A DNA stretch of 64,000 nucleotides from Paenibacillus bovis (GCA_007679095.1 VEFU01000017.1:1-64000), one strand, 5' to 3'; numbered from the stretch's first letter, positions 53,836-63,437 are shown. A program made the numbers and translations. The notes: generated from the letters alone by a model not told the origin.

Positions 53836-54702
53836 TTAATTCCTCTTCCGAACAGGAATCCAAATCTCACTATATGCATAGTTTTCTTTTTGTGAATCCA
53901 TTTTCGTAAAGGAGAAAGACGGGGCATTCACAATTTCATAGTCAGAAGTAGGCAGCCACTCTGAATATGTTCTTGCCATCGTTTCTTGTAACGTGGTTGG
54001 AAATGGACCTTCATTTAGGAAAATCGCCCACGTGCAAGCATCGACTTTTACTTTATCTAATTGATCACTTACTTGACTCTCGGTCGTTAACACACCTATC
54101 AAGTGTGTTAAATCTCCTTCCTCTTTCTTAAAATTAGCATCTGCATTGTAAGATGCATTCACAATTTCATATGGCTCTATATTTTGCAATGAACGCATTT
54201 CCTTTCTTTGTTCTTCCGTTATGCTTTGTGCTAGCTTTACAATCTCATTATTCACACCTTCAAATTGCATTGGCACACGTTTACTAACACCTACTAAATA
54301 AAATGCAGGCTTATCCTCAATACGAAACTCCATTGAGATTCCTCCTTTTACCGTAATGATGAATGAAAGTTTGGGAAATGATTTGCTTATTCGTTTTTTG
54401 ATCGCATCTGATGGTAAAAATCCGCTCCATTTTTTAAATGCTCTACTAAAGCCATCAACTGATTGATATCCATACTTAAACGCAACATCTGTTACCTTTT
54501 CTCCATTTAATAAATCCTTATTTGCCTCAGACAATTTTCTGTTTTTTATATATTCATTTAGTGTCATTCCTGAAAGGTAGAAAAATATCTTCCTAAAATG
54601 AAAATCGGAAACTCCCGCATATTCGGAAATATGTTCAAGGGGTAGATTATCAGTTAGATGCTCTTCAATATAATCAACAACTGCGTTCAATTCTTTTAAC
54701 AA
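53836..54702 (-). CDS. AraC-family regulator with GyrI-like effector domain
   Basis: 288 residues from TTG 54702 (LKELNAVVDYIEEHL), eight bases behind AAGGAGGG; starts at 54732 would translate that site. N-terminal AraC/XylS two-helix-turn-helix DNA-binding domain (about residues 5-105: LEHISEYAGVSDFHFRKIF, VTDVAFKYGYQSVDGFSRAFKKWSG), then a GyrI/BmrR-like ligand-binding domain (about 120-288, FYLVGVSKRVPM, WAIFLNEGPFPTTLQETMARTYSEWLPTSDYEI). Related regulators (Rob/SoxS/MarA plus GyrI; AdeA-like) respond to small hydrophobic or cationic drugs. Targets unknown; it stands alone. Confidence 0.88.
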   Translation of the reverse strand: MLKELNAVVDYIEEHLTDNLPLEHISEYAGVSDFHFRKIFFYLSGMTLNEYIKNRKLSEANKDLLNGEKVTDVAFKYGYQSVDGFSRAFKKWSGFLPSDAIKKRISKSFPKLSFIITVKGGISMEFRIEDKPAFYLVGVSKRVPMQFEGVNNEIVKLAQSITEEQRKEMRSLQNIEPYEIVNASYNADANFKKEEGDLTHLIGVLTTESQVSDQLDKVKVDACTWAIFLNEGPFPTTLQETMARTYSEWLPTSDYEIVNAPSFSFTKMDSQKENYAYSEIWIPVRKRN

Positions 54703-54880
54703 ACGATGTCCCTCCTTTCTTGCAACCATCATAACAAAGCAAAAATCGGATTACTCGACCTTTTTTATATAAAATATATCGAATTAAAAATAGGCCAATG
54801 CTCGAATTAATTCGAAACAATGACCTATCATCTTATTACAAGAAAATATACTTCTATCATTATATCCCTATACATTATTG

Positions 54881-55846
54881 TCATACCTCTAGCGAACTCT
54901 CGGACTGGTTATCCAACCAACAACTCCCTTTCCTCTTTTTACAACTTTTTTTCACTCTTGCTGTACACGCGGAAAGTTCCTCCGTATTGGAAAAGGAATC
55001 GTATTTGTTTGTAACGACAGCAATGGATAATGAAACTAGAGGAACCTTTTCGATATCGCCTTTTCGATTTTCGACGATAACATATTTTTGTGATAAATGC
55101 TCTTCATCATAAAATTGCTTCACTTTTTCATCAAAGTCATCAATGATGGATTGACATATCTCTTCATATTCATTGTGATCGATAACCGCGACAAAATCAT
55201 CACCGCCGATATGTCCTAGAAACATACCATTGTTATCACATATTGTTTTCAGCATATTCGCTGTAAATTTTAGCAGCTTATCACCTTTCTTAAATCCATA
55301 TGTATCGTTATACGATTTAAAATTATCTAAATCGATATATAGAACACTATATTTCTCTTCATAGATCGTTTCTTTTAGCTTCTTTTCAATATTATGATTA
55401 CCTGGCAATCTAGTTAGGGGATTTAGATAGCTCGCAAATTCAACTTGAACCTCGACTAACTTCATAAGCAGTCTTTGGATACTGACAATCCCTACATACT
55501 TATTCTCCTTTGTAACGATAATATAATCGTACAAATCCTCTTCTTTTCTTTCCATTGCCAATTTACTTACATCTGTAATGGATTGAAAATAATCTACTAT
55601 TAAAGGTTCATTATTTGCTATTATTTCTATCGGTCTTCCCATATATAGATTATATCCGTATAAATTCCCCATTTTCTCATAAAAATCTGCCCTTGATATT
55701 AGGGATAATGGCACATCGTTACTAATGGTCACGACACCAAGTATTTTCGAATTATCACTAAATATTTTATCGACCGTTTTACTTAGTGTTTTCGGGGAAA
55801 TACATGGTACTTGTTCCGCAATTTCACCAATATATGTTACCAACAT
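54881..55846 (-). CDS. CBS-GGDEF diguanylate cyclase (GGDDF)
   Basis: 321 residues, ATG at 55846 behind GGGAGACGG. Residues about 8-110: a CBS-pair-like region (PKTLSKTVDKIF, GVVTISNDVPLSLISRADFYEKMG, IVTKENKYVGIVSI). Residues about 130-300: GGDEF domain with NPLTRLPGNHNIE, LYIDLDNFK and the A-site GGDDF at about residue 213 (Glu to Asp). Asp at that position is known in active cyclases. It should make c-di-GMP, with nucleotide or ligand control by the CBS pair. Eleven bases separate it from the EAL gene; together they have the parts of one EAL-CBS-GGDEF protein. Confidence 0.85.
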   Translation of the reverse strand: MLVTYIGEIAEQVPCISPKTLSKTVDKIFSDNSKILGVVTISNDVPLSLISRADFYEKMGNLYGYNLYMGRPIEIIANNEPLIVDYFQSITDVSKLAMERKEEDLYDYIIVTKENKYVGIVSIQRLLMKLVEVQVEFASYLNPLTRLPGNHNIEKKLKETIYEEKYSVLYIDLDNFKSYNDTYGFKKGDKLLKFTANMLKTICDNNGMFLGHIGGDDFVAVIDHNEYEEICQSIIDDFDEKVKQFYDEEHLSQKYVIVENRKGDIEKVPLVSLSIAVVTNKYDSFSNTEELSACTARVKKSCKKRKGSCWLDNQSESSLEV

Positions 55847-55858
55847 TTCACCGTCTCC

Positions 55859-56755
55859 CTATTTTGAATGTACATGTATGTTATTCCATATCACTTGGCT
55901 GTTTCCATCTTTTATTTCCTCATGTGGTCTTCCTAATGCATAACCTTGTCCATAATCTATTCCCTGTTGCTGAATAAAAGCAAGATCTTCTAATCTTTCA
56001 ATTCCTTCTGCAATTATTTTTGTGGAAGATTTTTTTGCATAATCTATGATTAATCGAACTAAATGTTGTTGTTCCTTATTTTGATCGATATGATGAATTA
56101 ATGATCTATCTAGTTTGATAAATTCAGGTTTTAAATAGATTAACGTTTTTAAACTATTATAACCAGAACCGACATCATCGATTGCAATCCGGTATCCCTG
56201 TGATCGATAATTAGAGAGCACCTTTTCAAATAGAGCAAAATCTGTGACAGACGTTCTCTCCGTTAATTCAAATACCACTTGATTAGGTTCCACTCCAAGA
56301 TCAGATAAAAGTTGCAGTGTTTCACCTGAATGATAATTCGAATCCAACAATACAAATGGATGAATATTAATAAAAATTAAGGGCGGGCATTGCAGGTGAT
56401 TATTTTTACTTCTTTCGATAAAACGCTTAAGAGATAGATTTCTACAAAAGCATTCAAATAAAAACACTTGATTCGATTGTCCTACAAAATCATAAAATAC
56501 TTCTGTATTGGGGAATAATTGAGTTGATTGTGGACGATTAAATGCTTCAAACCCGATTGTCTTCCCTGATTGTAAATCAATAATCGGTTGGAAGAACGTG
56601 TTTAAAGCATGGTTATTCATAATTCTTTGCAATTCTTTTAATCTTCGATAGTAGATAATTTCTTTTTTTCCTCGTTCATTCAGATTTCTTAAGTATGATA
56701 GAAAAATATTAGTCTTTGAAAGTGACTTTAGTTGCAAAGAATTCTGTCTGTTCAT
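55859..56755 (-). CDS. EAL-domain cyclic-di-GMP phosphodiesterase
   Basis: 298 residues. N-terminal about 45 residues are Lys/Arg-rich (a helical linker). EAL domain (about 48-285): FFQPIIDLQSGKTIGFEAF with EAF replacing EAL (its Glu is kept), FINIHP, FELTER, IDDVGSGYNSL, IKLDRSLI, IAEGIE and GQGYALGRP. All metal-binding acidic residues seem present, so it should hydrolyse c-di-GMP to pGpG. It precedes the CBS-GGDEF gene on the same transcript by 12 bases with its own TAG stop. Cytoplasmic. Confidence 0.88.
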   Translation of the reverse strand: MNRQNSLQLKSLSKTNIFLSYLRNLNERGKKEIIYYRRLKELQRIMNNHALNTFFQPIIDLQSGKTIGFEAFNRPQSTQLFPNTEVFYDFVGQSNQVFLFECFCRNLSLKRFIERSKNNHLQCPPLIFINIHPFVLLDSNYHSGETLQLLSDLGVEPNQVVFELTERTSVTDFALFEKVLSNYRSQGYRIAIDDVGSGYNSLKTLIYLKPEFIKLDRSLIHHIDQNKEQQHLVRLIIDYAKKSSTKIIAEGIERLEDLAFIQQQGIDYGQGYALGRPHEEIKDGNSQVIWNNIHVHSK

Positions 56756-56960
56756 GTCAATACTCCTACTTTTGGATTATTGTATTCATTTTAATGAACG
56801 AATATTTATTTATTGTAAATTTATTGATAAGTTTTTGTATAGTTTATTGCTATAAAAGCTTCTACTTCTATAAATAATTTAAACGTTGATAATGAACCTC
56901 CTTAATATTGCTTTTATGAAGAATAATTCTGTAAAATTAAAAATAAAAAGGATGTATGAA

Positions 56961-57359
56961 ATGAACATTAATCAACAGTTTTCAACCACACATTCTCATA
57001 AAGAGATAGCAATCAACTTTTTAAAACTTGTAGCAACTGGCAGTGTTCGAGATGCTTTTCAACAATACATTGGGGCAAATTTCATTCACCATAATCCATA
57101 TTTTGCTGGTGATGGTGAAGCACTTATGCTTGCAATGGAGGAAAATGCAAGCATAAATCCGGATAAAATATTTGAAGTGAAACTAGCAATTCAAGAGGAT
57201 AATATGGTTACCGTCTATTCTCATGTTAAGCAACATAAGGATGATTTAGGGGGAGCAGTTGTTCATATTTTCCGTTTCCAAGAGAATAAAATAGTTGAAT
57301 TATGGGATATCGGACAGCCAGTCCCAGAAGATTCACCAAATGAAAATGGTATGTTTTAA
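56961..57359 (+). CDS. SnoaL-like (NTF2-fold) protein
   Basis: 132 residues from ATG 56961 (MNINQQFSTTHSHKE), behind AAGGATG; the frame extends to 56886 without a ribosome site. NTF2/SnoaL-like cone fold: IAINFLKLVATGSVRDAFQQYIGANFIHHNPYFAGD, then HVKQHKDDLGGAVVHIFRFQENKIVELWDIGQPVPEDSPN. Such proteins are annotated as predicted aldol-condensing SnoaL-like enzymes and often occur alone in Bacillus; true activity unknown. Convergent with the GNAT gene. Confidence 0.75.
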   Translation: MNINQQFSTTHSHKEIAINFLKLVATGSVRDAFQQYIGANFIHHNPYFAGDGEALMLAMEENASINPDKIFEVKLAIQEDNMVTVYSHVKQHKDDLGGAVVHIFRFQENKIVELWDIGQPVPEDSPNENGMF

Positions 57360-57392
57360 ACAATAAAAAGGAGAAGATACAGGATACATTTA

Positions 57393-57953
57393 TCATTTCC
57401 TCTCCCATTCAGACTTTAAGATAGAGTATTGATATTCGTCGACCCATTTTCCTTTCGTATAATAGTTTTGCAACAGATGTGCTTCACGCCTCATCCCTAC
57501 CCGCTCCAATACCGCAATTGACTTCTTGTTTCGAACATCGGAGAAGGCAGTCACTTTATGCTTTCCTAATGTTTGGAAAATGAAATTCAATAATCCGTGA
57601 ACAGCCTCTGTTGCAAATCCATTTCCTTGAAAATTGGGGGACAGAGTAAATCCAATCTCAACGATACGTGGCTCAATAGCTGGTGTATGAAGGGCACAAT
57701 CGCCTATTAATTCATTCGTTTCAGCTAAAGCTACCGCAAACTGAAACCAGGAACCTTGTATATTGGGATGATGATTCATTTGTCCCTCCACAAACGATTG
57801 CGCTTCTTCATATTGATAATCTTGCCAGGATTGAAATTTAGCAACTTCAGGATTTGATCGATATACATAAAAAGAATTAATGTCATTCTCATTAAATCTT
57901 CGTAGTATTAGGCGGTCTGTTTTTATAAAAATCTGTTCCAATATCAACACCAC
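57393..57953 (-). CDS. GNAT N-acetyltransferase (RimJ/RimL-like)
   Basis: 186 residues with a possible GTG/TTG start near 57953; the true start may be the TTG giving EQIFIKTDRLILRRF. Standard GNAT fold: TDRLILRRFNENDINSFY, LIGDCALHTPAIEPRIVEIGFTLSPNFQGNGFATEAVHGLLNFIF (acetyl-CoA loop QGNGFATEA), HKVTAFSDVRNKKSIAVLERVGMRREAHL. Similar to ribosomal-protein Ala-N-acetyltransferases RimJ/RimL and to spermidine/antibiotic acetyltransferases. Substrate not assigned. No operon partner. Confidence 0.85.
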   Translation of the reverse strand: MVLILEQIFIKTDRLILRRFNENDINSFYVYRSNPEVAKFQSWQDYQYEEAQSFVEGQMNHHPNIQGSWFQFAVALAETNELIGDCALHTPAIEPRIVEIGFTLSPNFQGNGFATEAVHGLLNFIFQTLGKHKVTAFSDVRNKKSIAVLERVGMRREAHLLQNYYTKGKWVDEYQYSILKSEWERK

Positions 57954-58041
57954 AATTCATTTTTATCGTCCAATGATTTTAGCATATTAATCTCTATAAA
58001 GGTAGTAATGGCAACATCCTCTGACTTCTTCCTATATCCTT

Positions 58042-59043
58042 TTATTGATTTAATTTGTGATGTTGTCGGGCAATGATTTTAGTAAAATAAGTAATGACTA
58101 AGAGGAGCACAATTGTAAATAGGAGAGCCTCCCAAGGTCCTATTATCCAAAAAGTTAGTTTACTTTCTAATGAAAAAATAATTATGTTGCTCAAAAGCAA
58201 GAAAAACAATACATTCTCACCCATTAAGAGTAAGTAGCCGAAACCCTTCCCCCATTTATCCAAAAACTTCGAAAAGATAAAATAAAGGTACAGAAATAAT
58301 GATGGGCCAGCAATCCAATATATACTTGGTGGAAATCTCCCTGGTAGCTGAAAATCATTGGACACTAAATAATAGATAAATAGTGCAGTGCCAAGTCCAG
58401 AAACCAATAAGTATTTTATTCTCCAGCCAATTTGATACTTAGCAAAATAAATTCCGATTAAATAAAATCCTAAATATTGCAGTACCGGAAATGTTGGAAA
58501 ATCATTCGTACCAATTAACAATCCCATAATCGGTGAACTCACTTGACTATAGTCAATCCAAGTAGTTGCTAAGATTAATAATGAGATGCTCCAAAATAAT
58601 GCTGGTCGTTCTGTTAGATAAGTAAATAATTTAAAGGCAGCAAGTCCTAACAATATAATCAGTGAAAAGGAAACTAAAAACTCCGACCAGCCAGGAATTA
58701 CTTGTAAGAATATAATCGGCATCATTGTTTCCAAACTAAGTGGTTGATTTCCGATAAATACTTGAAATGCCAGTCCTGAAATATAAAATGCAATTAACGT
58801 TTTCAAACCTGTTATCAACATTTTTTTCCAAACTGATGAGAATGATTTACGATAATAGGCTAGCTGATTTACATAACCAAAGCAAAAGACGAATCCAGAA
58901 AAAGTAATTAAATTAAAAAATTGTGTACTGTACTCTATAGAAGGAAAGCGATCATAATCACCAAAAAATTGTAATATATGGGTATACACCATCCCAATTA
59001 CAAGTAATGCCTTGAAATAATCCACGGAACGATCTCTATTCAT
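58042..59043 (-). CDS. Acyltransferase 3-like integral membrane protein
   Basis: 333 residues, ATG at 59043 (MNRDRSVDYFKALLVIGMVYTHI). About ten membrane helices. The N-terminus DYFKALLVIGMVYTHILQ fits the membrane-acyltransferase pattern (heparan-alpha-glucosaminide acetyltransferase/AT3 type), where an early His is catalytic or substrate-contacting. Such proteins acylate extracellular sugars or peptidoglycan. It follows the ABC permease operon after a hairpin; possibly acts on the imported or wall glycan, but no link is shown. Confidence 0.7.
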   Translation of the reverse strand: MNRDRSVDYFKALLVIGMVYTHILQFFGDYDRFPSIEYSTQFFNLITFSGFVFCFGYVNQLAYYRKSFSSVWKKMLITGLKTLIAFYISGLAFQVFIGNQPLSLETMMPIIFLQVIPGWSEFLVSFSLIILLGLAAFKLFTYLTERPALFWSISLLILATTWIDYSQVSSPIMGLLIGTNDFPTFPVLQYLGFYLIGIYFAKYQIGWRIKYLLVSGLGTALFIYYLVSNDFQLPGRFPPSIYWIAGPSLFLYLYFIFSKFLDKWGKGFGYLLLMGENVLFFLLLSNIIIFSLESKLTFWIIGPWEALLFTIVLLLVITYFTKIIARQHHKLNQ

Positions 59044-59068
59044 CTCCTTTACACCCCTATCTATACAG

Positions 59069-59100
59069 AAAGGTTGTCCCGTTACCTGTGGGACAACCTT
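59069..59100 (-). terminator. Hairpin between ABC permease and acyltransferase genes
   Basis: AAGGTTGTCCC and GGGACAACCTT pair around GTTACCTGT; on the minus strand TTTCTGTAT follows. Likely terminator of the ABC operon with possible read-through. Confidence 0.7.
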
Positions 59101-59113
59101 CTATACTTATTTT

Positions 59114-60010
59114 TTACCCTTTAATACCTGTAAAGCTAATTCCTTTTACAATCTGCTTCTCAAAGATTAAGAAAGCAATAATGACAGGAATAGACGCGAT
59201 CGCATTAGCTGTCATCGGTAATACATATGCTTGAGAATATGTTGCATTAAATACTGGAATACCTACTGGTAATGTGTATAGATCTTCGGATAAAATGGAT
59301 AAATATGGCCATAGGAAGTTATTCCATGAGCCAATAAATGTAAAGATACCAATTGCTGCGACTGCTGGTTTTGCGAGCGGTAACACAATTTTATAAAACA
59401 GCTTCCACTTTGAACAACCATCCATTATCGCACTTTCAATGACTTCTTTCGGTACACCATCAAAAAAGCTTTTTAATATAATCACACCTAATGAGGATGC
59501 GATTCCAGGCAAAATAATGCCTGCATACGTATCAATTAAGTTTAAGCTTTTTACAATTTCATAGAGTGGTATAATCGTAGCTTCACCAGGAATCATTAAC
59601 CCTAGTAAAAAGAAGATAAACAATGTCTTTTTAAAACGAAACTTCATTTGTGAAAATGCAAATGCGGCTAATGAAGTGATGATTAGAGTCAATATCGTCG
59701 TGATGAGTGCAATAATAAAGCTGTTAAACGTCCAACGTATAATTAGACTATCCACTAGTATATCCACATAGTTGGAAATCGTAAATGGCGGAGTAAACCA
59801 TCTTATTACATCTGTTGTAGTAAATCCATTCGGCTTGATTGATACAAATATCATCCAAATAATCGGCAATATAAAGGCAAGTGCAATTACAAAACCTATT
59901 CCCACTTTTAGCTTTAGTAAAGGATCACGATTTCTCTCTAAAAGAGAAGACCTATTTTTCCCTTTTACAGGTGTTGTCCCATTTGAGTTTGCAGATTGAT
60001 GATTGCTCAT
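59114..60010 (-). CDS. Sugar ABC transporter permease (MalG type)
   Basis: 298 residues, ATG at 60010, one base after the stop of the other permease. A 25-residue Asn/Lys/Arg-rich cytoplasmic tail precedes six membrane helices. MalG-family inner-membrane component; the EAA loop, which contacts the ATPase, reads ESAIMDGCSKWKLFYKIVLPLAKPA (about 195-219). C-terminus ends KGISFTGIKG, typical of this subgroup. Works with the 291-residue permease and the binding protein. No ATPase is encoded nearby; such importers in Firmicutes share MsmX-type ATPases. Confidence 0.92.
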   Translation of the reverse strand: MSNHQSANSNGTTPVKGKNRSSLLERNRDPLLKLKVGIGFVIALAFILPIIWMIFVSIKPNGFTTTDVIRWFTPPFTISNYVDILVDSLIIRWTFNSFIIALITTILTLIITSLAAFAFSQMKFRFKKTLFIFFLLGLMIPGEATIIPLYEIVKSLNLIDTYAGIILPGIASSLGVIILKSFFDGVPKEVIESAIMDGCSKWKLFYKIVLPLAKPAVAAIGIFTFIGSWNNFLWPYLSILSEDLYTLPVGIPVFNATYSQAYVLPMTANAIASIPVIIAFLIFEKQIVKGISFTGIKG

Positions 60011-60886
60011 TTAGCTCTCCTCCGATCTATTACTTCGAAGTTGAATAATTGAGAGTACTAACAGAATAAAGAATAATGCATATGACATTGTAGCAGCATA
60101 ACCTAGATTATTTTGCTTGAAACCAACTTCATATATATATTGGATTAGTGGTCTAGTAGCCCCACCTGGTCCTCCGTTCGTGATTAAGAGAATTTGTGCA
60201 AAAACCTTATAGGAAGCTAAAATTTGTAGTAATAATATGACTCTACCGACTGGCATTAGTTGAGGAAGGGTAATGTAAATGAATTGTTGCCATCGGGAGG
60301 CACCATCAATTTCTGTAGCCTCATATAAAGATTCAGGTATTTCTTGTAATCCAGCTAGAAACAGAATCATATTAAAACCAACCGTCCACCAAAGTGTAAC
60401 TACGACAATACTAACCCACGATAAATATTTATCTGCTAGCCAAAATGGCTCCGCGTCAATTCCGATGGCATGCAATAGTGTATTAATAAATCCGTTGTAT
60501 GGTTGTAACATAAAGATGGCGAGAAATGAGATAACAGCTACGGAAAGAATACTTGGAAGGAAGAACGCTCCTCGAAAGAAAGTTCGGAATCTAGTCTTTA
60601 AGTTTGCTAATAACGCCAATCCTAGCGAAAGGAGAAGCATTGTTGGTGTCGTTAAAATAACAAATAACGTTGTATTCCAAAGTGTTCTCCAAAAATATTG
60701 ATCACTAATCATTTTTTGGTAATTCGCCATTCCGACAAAATCCATTTTTCGAATAAGCGTCCAATCATACAAACTCATTTCCAGCCCTTTTATAATAGGA
60801 AAAATAGTAAAGATAACATACACGATAAAAAAGGGTAACAGAAAAGGCATTGCCTTTAAATCCTGAACCCATAATTTTTTATTCAT
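60011..60886 (-). CDS. Sugar ABC transporter permease (MalF type)
   Basis: 291 residues, ATG at 60886 behind GGAGGC. Six membrane helices, MalF/UgpA-like, with the EAA loop YEATEIDGASRWQQFIYITLPQLMPV (about 190-215). Opens MNKKLWVQDLKAMPFLLPFFIVYVIFTIFPIIKG. Forms the translocation pore with the MalG-type partner. 103 bases follow the binding-protein gene, with a hairpin between. Confidence 0.92.
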   Translation of the reverse strand: MNKKLWVQDLKAMPFLLPFFIVYVIFTIFPIIKGLEMSLYDWTLIRKMDFVGMANYQKMISDQYFWRTLWNTTLFVILTTPTMLLLSLGLALLANLKTRFRTFFRGAFFLPSILSVAVISFLAIFMLQPYNGFINTLLHAIGIDAEPFWLADKYLSWVSIVVVTLWWTVGFNMILFLAGLQEIPESLYEATEIDGASRWQQFIYITLPQLMPVGRVILLLQILASYKVFAQILLITNGGPGGATRPLIQYIYEVGFKQNNLGYAATMSYALFFILLVLSIIQLRSNRSEES

Positions 60887-60914
60887 ACAAAAGCCTCCTA
60901 CTATAATCTATGAA

Positions 60915-60962
60915 AAAAGCAAATGCCCCTAATATCGGAATATGAACGATAAAGGGGCATCG
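60915..60962 (-). terminator. Attenuating hairpin between binding protein and permease genes
   Basis: ATGCCCCT and AGGGGCAT (60923-60930, 60953-60960) pair around a 22-base loop; on the minus strand TTTGCTTTTTTC follows. A partial terminator here would give more binding protein than permease, a usual ratio. Confidence 0.75.
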
Positions 60963-60989
60963 CGTGTATCCAATATTATAAAACTATGT

Positions 60990-62288
60990 CTATTTACTTA
61001 TTAATTCTTTCACTTCTTTTTCCATATTTTTAAATGCGTCACTTACCGAAACATCATTGGCCCAAATGGAATCAAGATGGCGAATTACGATTGTTTCAAC
61101 GCCACGGGCATAGATGTTACTGTCTGCAAAGTTTACATAGTTTGCAACCTCAGCATATTCACTTCGATAAGGAAGATCCTTAAATTCTTGTGATTGTATT
61201 ACAGTATCATTTGCAGGAATATGACCTGCTTGAGCCCACATTGCACCATTTTCAGCAGCAAACTTCATGAACTCTAATGCTCCTTTTTTATATTTCTCAT
61301 CGAGTTTTTCATTATGAGGTATGATAAATGTATGTGATGCAGCCCACGCAGCATCTTTACCAAAAATAGGAGGAATAGGCATTGGTGTAAAATCAAGCCC
61401 TTCCGTCGTTTCCCAAATACCTGTAGCCCATACTCCTGTACTCATAACAGCAGCATTACCAGCGCCAAATTCACCATAGAAATCAGCGATATTCAATGGA
61501 ATAATCTCATGTTCATGATATAAACTTTTTACAAACTCAGCAGCTTCCGTTGCAGCTTCTAAGTTAAGATCCCATGTCGGCTTATCTAAACTATCTTCTG
61601 TTAGAATGCCTCTACCACCAAGCTGAGTATAGTATGTCCACCAAGTCCAGTATGGATCGGCCCCAGCATTACTAAAGGAGAAAGGTATCTTACCTTCTGG
61701 CAATTTCTCTTTCAATGTTTGGAAGAATTCAATGAATCCCTCAGGTGTTTGTTCCATTTTCAATGTTCCATCCGCGTTTAATAGTCCAGCATCGCCAACA
61801 AGTTTATTATTTACGTACATAATCTGTGCATGTGTATCAAGAGGTACTGCATAATGGGAACCGTCGAATATAGTTGCATCGAGGACATTCTGATTGAACT
61901 CGTCCCAATTAACCCCTACCTCTTCCCCCAACGTATCCAATTCTGTAATTAAACCTTCGTTAATTAACTCAGGTAATACATAGGTGTGGGCAATTCCAAA
62001 ATCTGGTCCTTTTCCAGCTCCAATACTTGTAAGTAATTTCGTATAATACTCCCCATGTTCCTGCATGATATTATTTACAAAGTAATCCGATTGACTTTCA
62101 TTAAACTTATCCACAATATTCTTCATGTATTCCGCATCGCCGCCACCAAATAAATTCCACATAACAATTTCTGTTGCACCATCTGGAATTTTTACGTCAT
62201 TTCCACCACGATTTTTACTTCCAGAACATGCTGCCAGTAAACCTACAATTACCAAAAGACTCAGAGTGACATATAGCCATTTCTTCAT
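60990..62288 (-). CDS. Sugar ABC transporter substrate-binding lipoprotein
   Basis: 432 residues, ATG at 62288. Signal peptide with lipobox LLAAC (Cys21). Family 1 extracellular solute-binding protein: GATEIVMWNLFGGGDAEYMKNIV, GKGPDFGIAHTYVLPELI, TWDLNLEAATEAAEFVKSLY, NAAVMSTGVWATG and PIPPIFGKDAAWAASHTFIIP (a repeated sugar-binding-protein signature near residue 300). Ligand probably an oligosaccharide. First gene of the importer operon (binding protein, MalF, MalG), near-equal in size to AraN (433), which would suit arabinan; not proven. Confidence 0.92.
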   Translation of the reverse strand: MKKWLYVTLSLLVIVGLLAACSGSKNRGGNDVKIPDGATEIVMWNLFGGGDAEYMKNIVDKFNESQSDYFVNNIMQEHGEYYTKLLTSIGAGKGPDFGIAHTYVLPELINEGLITELDTLGEEVGVNWDEFNQNVLDATIFDGSHYAVPLDTHAQIMYVNNKLVGDAGLLNADGTLKMEQTPEGFIEFFQTLKEKLPEGKIPFSFSNAGADPYWTWWTYYTQLGGRGILTEDSLDKPTWDLNLEAATEAAEFVKSLYHEHEIIPLNIADFYGEFGAGNAAVMSTGVWATGIWETTEGLDFTPMPIPPIFGKDAAWAASHTFIIPHNEKLDEKYKKGALEFMKFAAENGAMWAQAGHIPANDTVIQSQEFKDLPYRSEYAEVANYVNFADSNIYARGVETIVIRHLDSIWANDVSVSDAFKNMEKEVKELISK

Positions 62289-62550
62289 TGAGCATCCTCC
62301 CCCTTCATTCTTTGGTTACAGAAAAAATCTATTGTTCATTAATTCTTATAACTTTCATGAAAGAATATGCTAGTATTTTTTATACTATCTTTAATATATT
62401 TTTATTTATTACCCATCTTCTAAGACAAGAACAGTGCTTTTGTACAGGAAACTTGGTAGCAATAGAAGTCTTTATCATTATGTTATAATCATCCTTGGAG
62501 AACTTAATTTACCCTTATGTTTGGGAGAGTTATAGAGTAGGAGAATCATC

Positions 62551-63429
62551 ATGAAACAATACATCGGAGACGGATTACTATTAATTACAGCGATTGTATG
62601 GGGAAGCGGTTTTGTAGTTACTGCTATTGCACTAGAATACTTATCCGCTTATCAAGTCATGGCAGGAAGATTCGTTCTAGCAGCAATCATACTTATCTTA
62701 TTATTTGGAAAAAGGTTAAAAACTCTTTCGAAACAGGTAGTTTGGAAAGGGGCTATTTTAGGAACGATATTGTATATTGGATTCGCATTACAGACAGTGG
62801 GGTTAGAATATACAACACCTTCCAAAAATGCTTTTCTAACAGCTGTAAATGTCGTCATTGTCCCACTTATTGCATATTTGGTGTATAAGCGCAAAGTGGA
62901 CCGCTTTGAAACGACTGGGTCATTGATTGCCATCATCGGCATTGGTTTATTATCGTTACAGGGATCTTTTACAATCAATATTGGAGATTTATTATCACTT
63001 GCTTGTGCAGTTGCCTTTGCTTTCGATATTTTTTATACGAATCATTTTGTGAAAAAAGAGGATGCAATTTCTCTAACCATTATTCAATTTATTACAGCAG
63101 CATTCATCAGTGTTGTGGTCATTACAATTCAGGGTGATATCCCAACAAGTATGGAGAAAGAGGCTGCATATTCTATCATTTACTTGGCCATATTCTCCAC
63201 AACAATTGCTTACCTATGTCAAAATATTGCATTTACATATACAACTGCAACAAAGGGTGCAATTATCCTATCATTAGAATCATTCTTTGGGATGGTATTA
63301 TCCGTACTGATTTTACATGAGGTGCTTACAGTACGAATGATAGTAGGCGCTGCTTTCATTATGATGGCTATCTTCATTACAGAGTTGAAGCCAAACTTGC
63401 ATAAGAAAAGGATATTAAGGAATTCATAA
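62551..63429 (+). CDS. EamA/DMT family transporter
   Basis: 292 residues, ATG at 62551 behind AGTAGGAGAATC. Two EamA repeats, together ten membrane helices: IVWGSGFVVTAIALEYLSAYQVMAGRF, then SIIYLAIFSTTIAYLCQNIAFTYTTATKGAIILSLESFFGMVLSVLILHEVL. Drug/metabolite superfamily; members export amino acids, nucleobases or other metabolites. Cys-lean, with a Lys-rich end. Single gene divergent from the ABC operon; a TATAAT-type -10 stands at 62480-62485. Substrate unknown. Confidence 0.88.
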   Translation: MKQYIGDGLLLITAIVWGSGFVVTAIALEYLSAYQVMAGRFVLAAIILILLFGKRLKTLSKQVVWKGAILGTILYIGFALQTVGLEYTTPSKNAFLTAVNVVIVPLIAYLVYKRKVDRFETTGSLIAIIGIGLLSLQGSFTINIGDLLSLACAVAFAFDIFYTNHFVKKEDAISLTIIQFITAAFISVVVITIQGDIPTSMEKEAAYSIIYLAIFSTTIAYLCQNIAFTYTTATKGAIILSLESFFGMVLSVLILHEVLTVRMIVGAAFIMMAIFITELKPNLHKKRILRNS

Positions 63430-63437
63430 CTAGAATC

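Noticed and set aside
62352-62363. cre or LacI-type operator before the ABC operon (CTTTCATGAAAG)
   Set aside because: A perfect 12-bp dyad, but it lacks the CG core of cre and matches no regulator I know well enough to name.
62436-62451. AraR operator in the ABC/EamA intergenic region
   Set aside because: Only a half site (TTTTGTAC) fits; about 10 of 16 positions, within chance.
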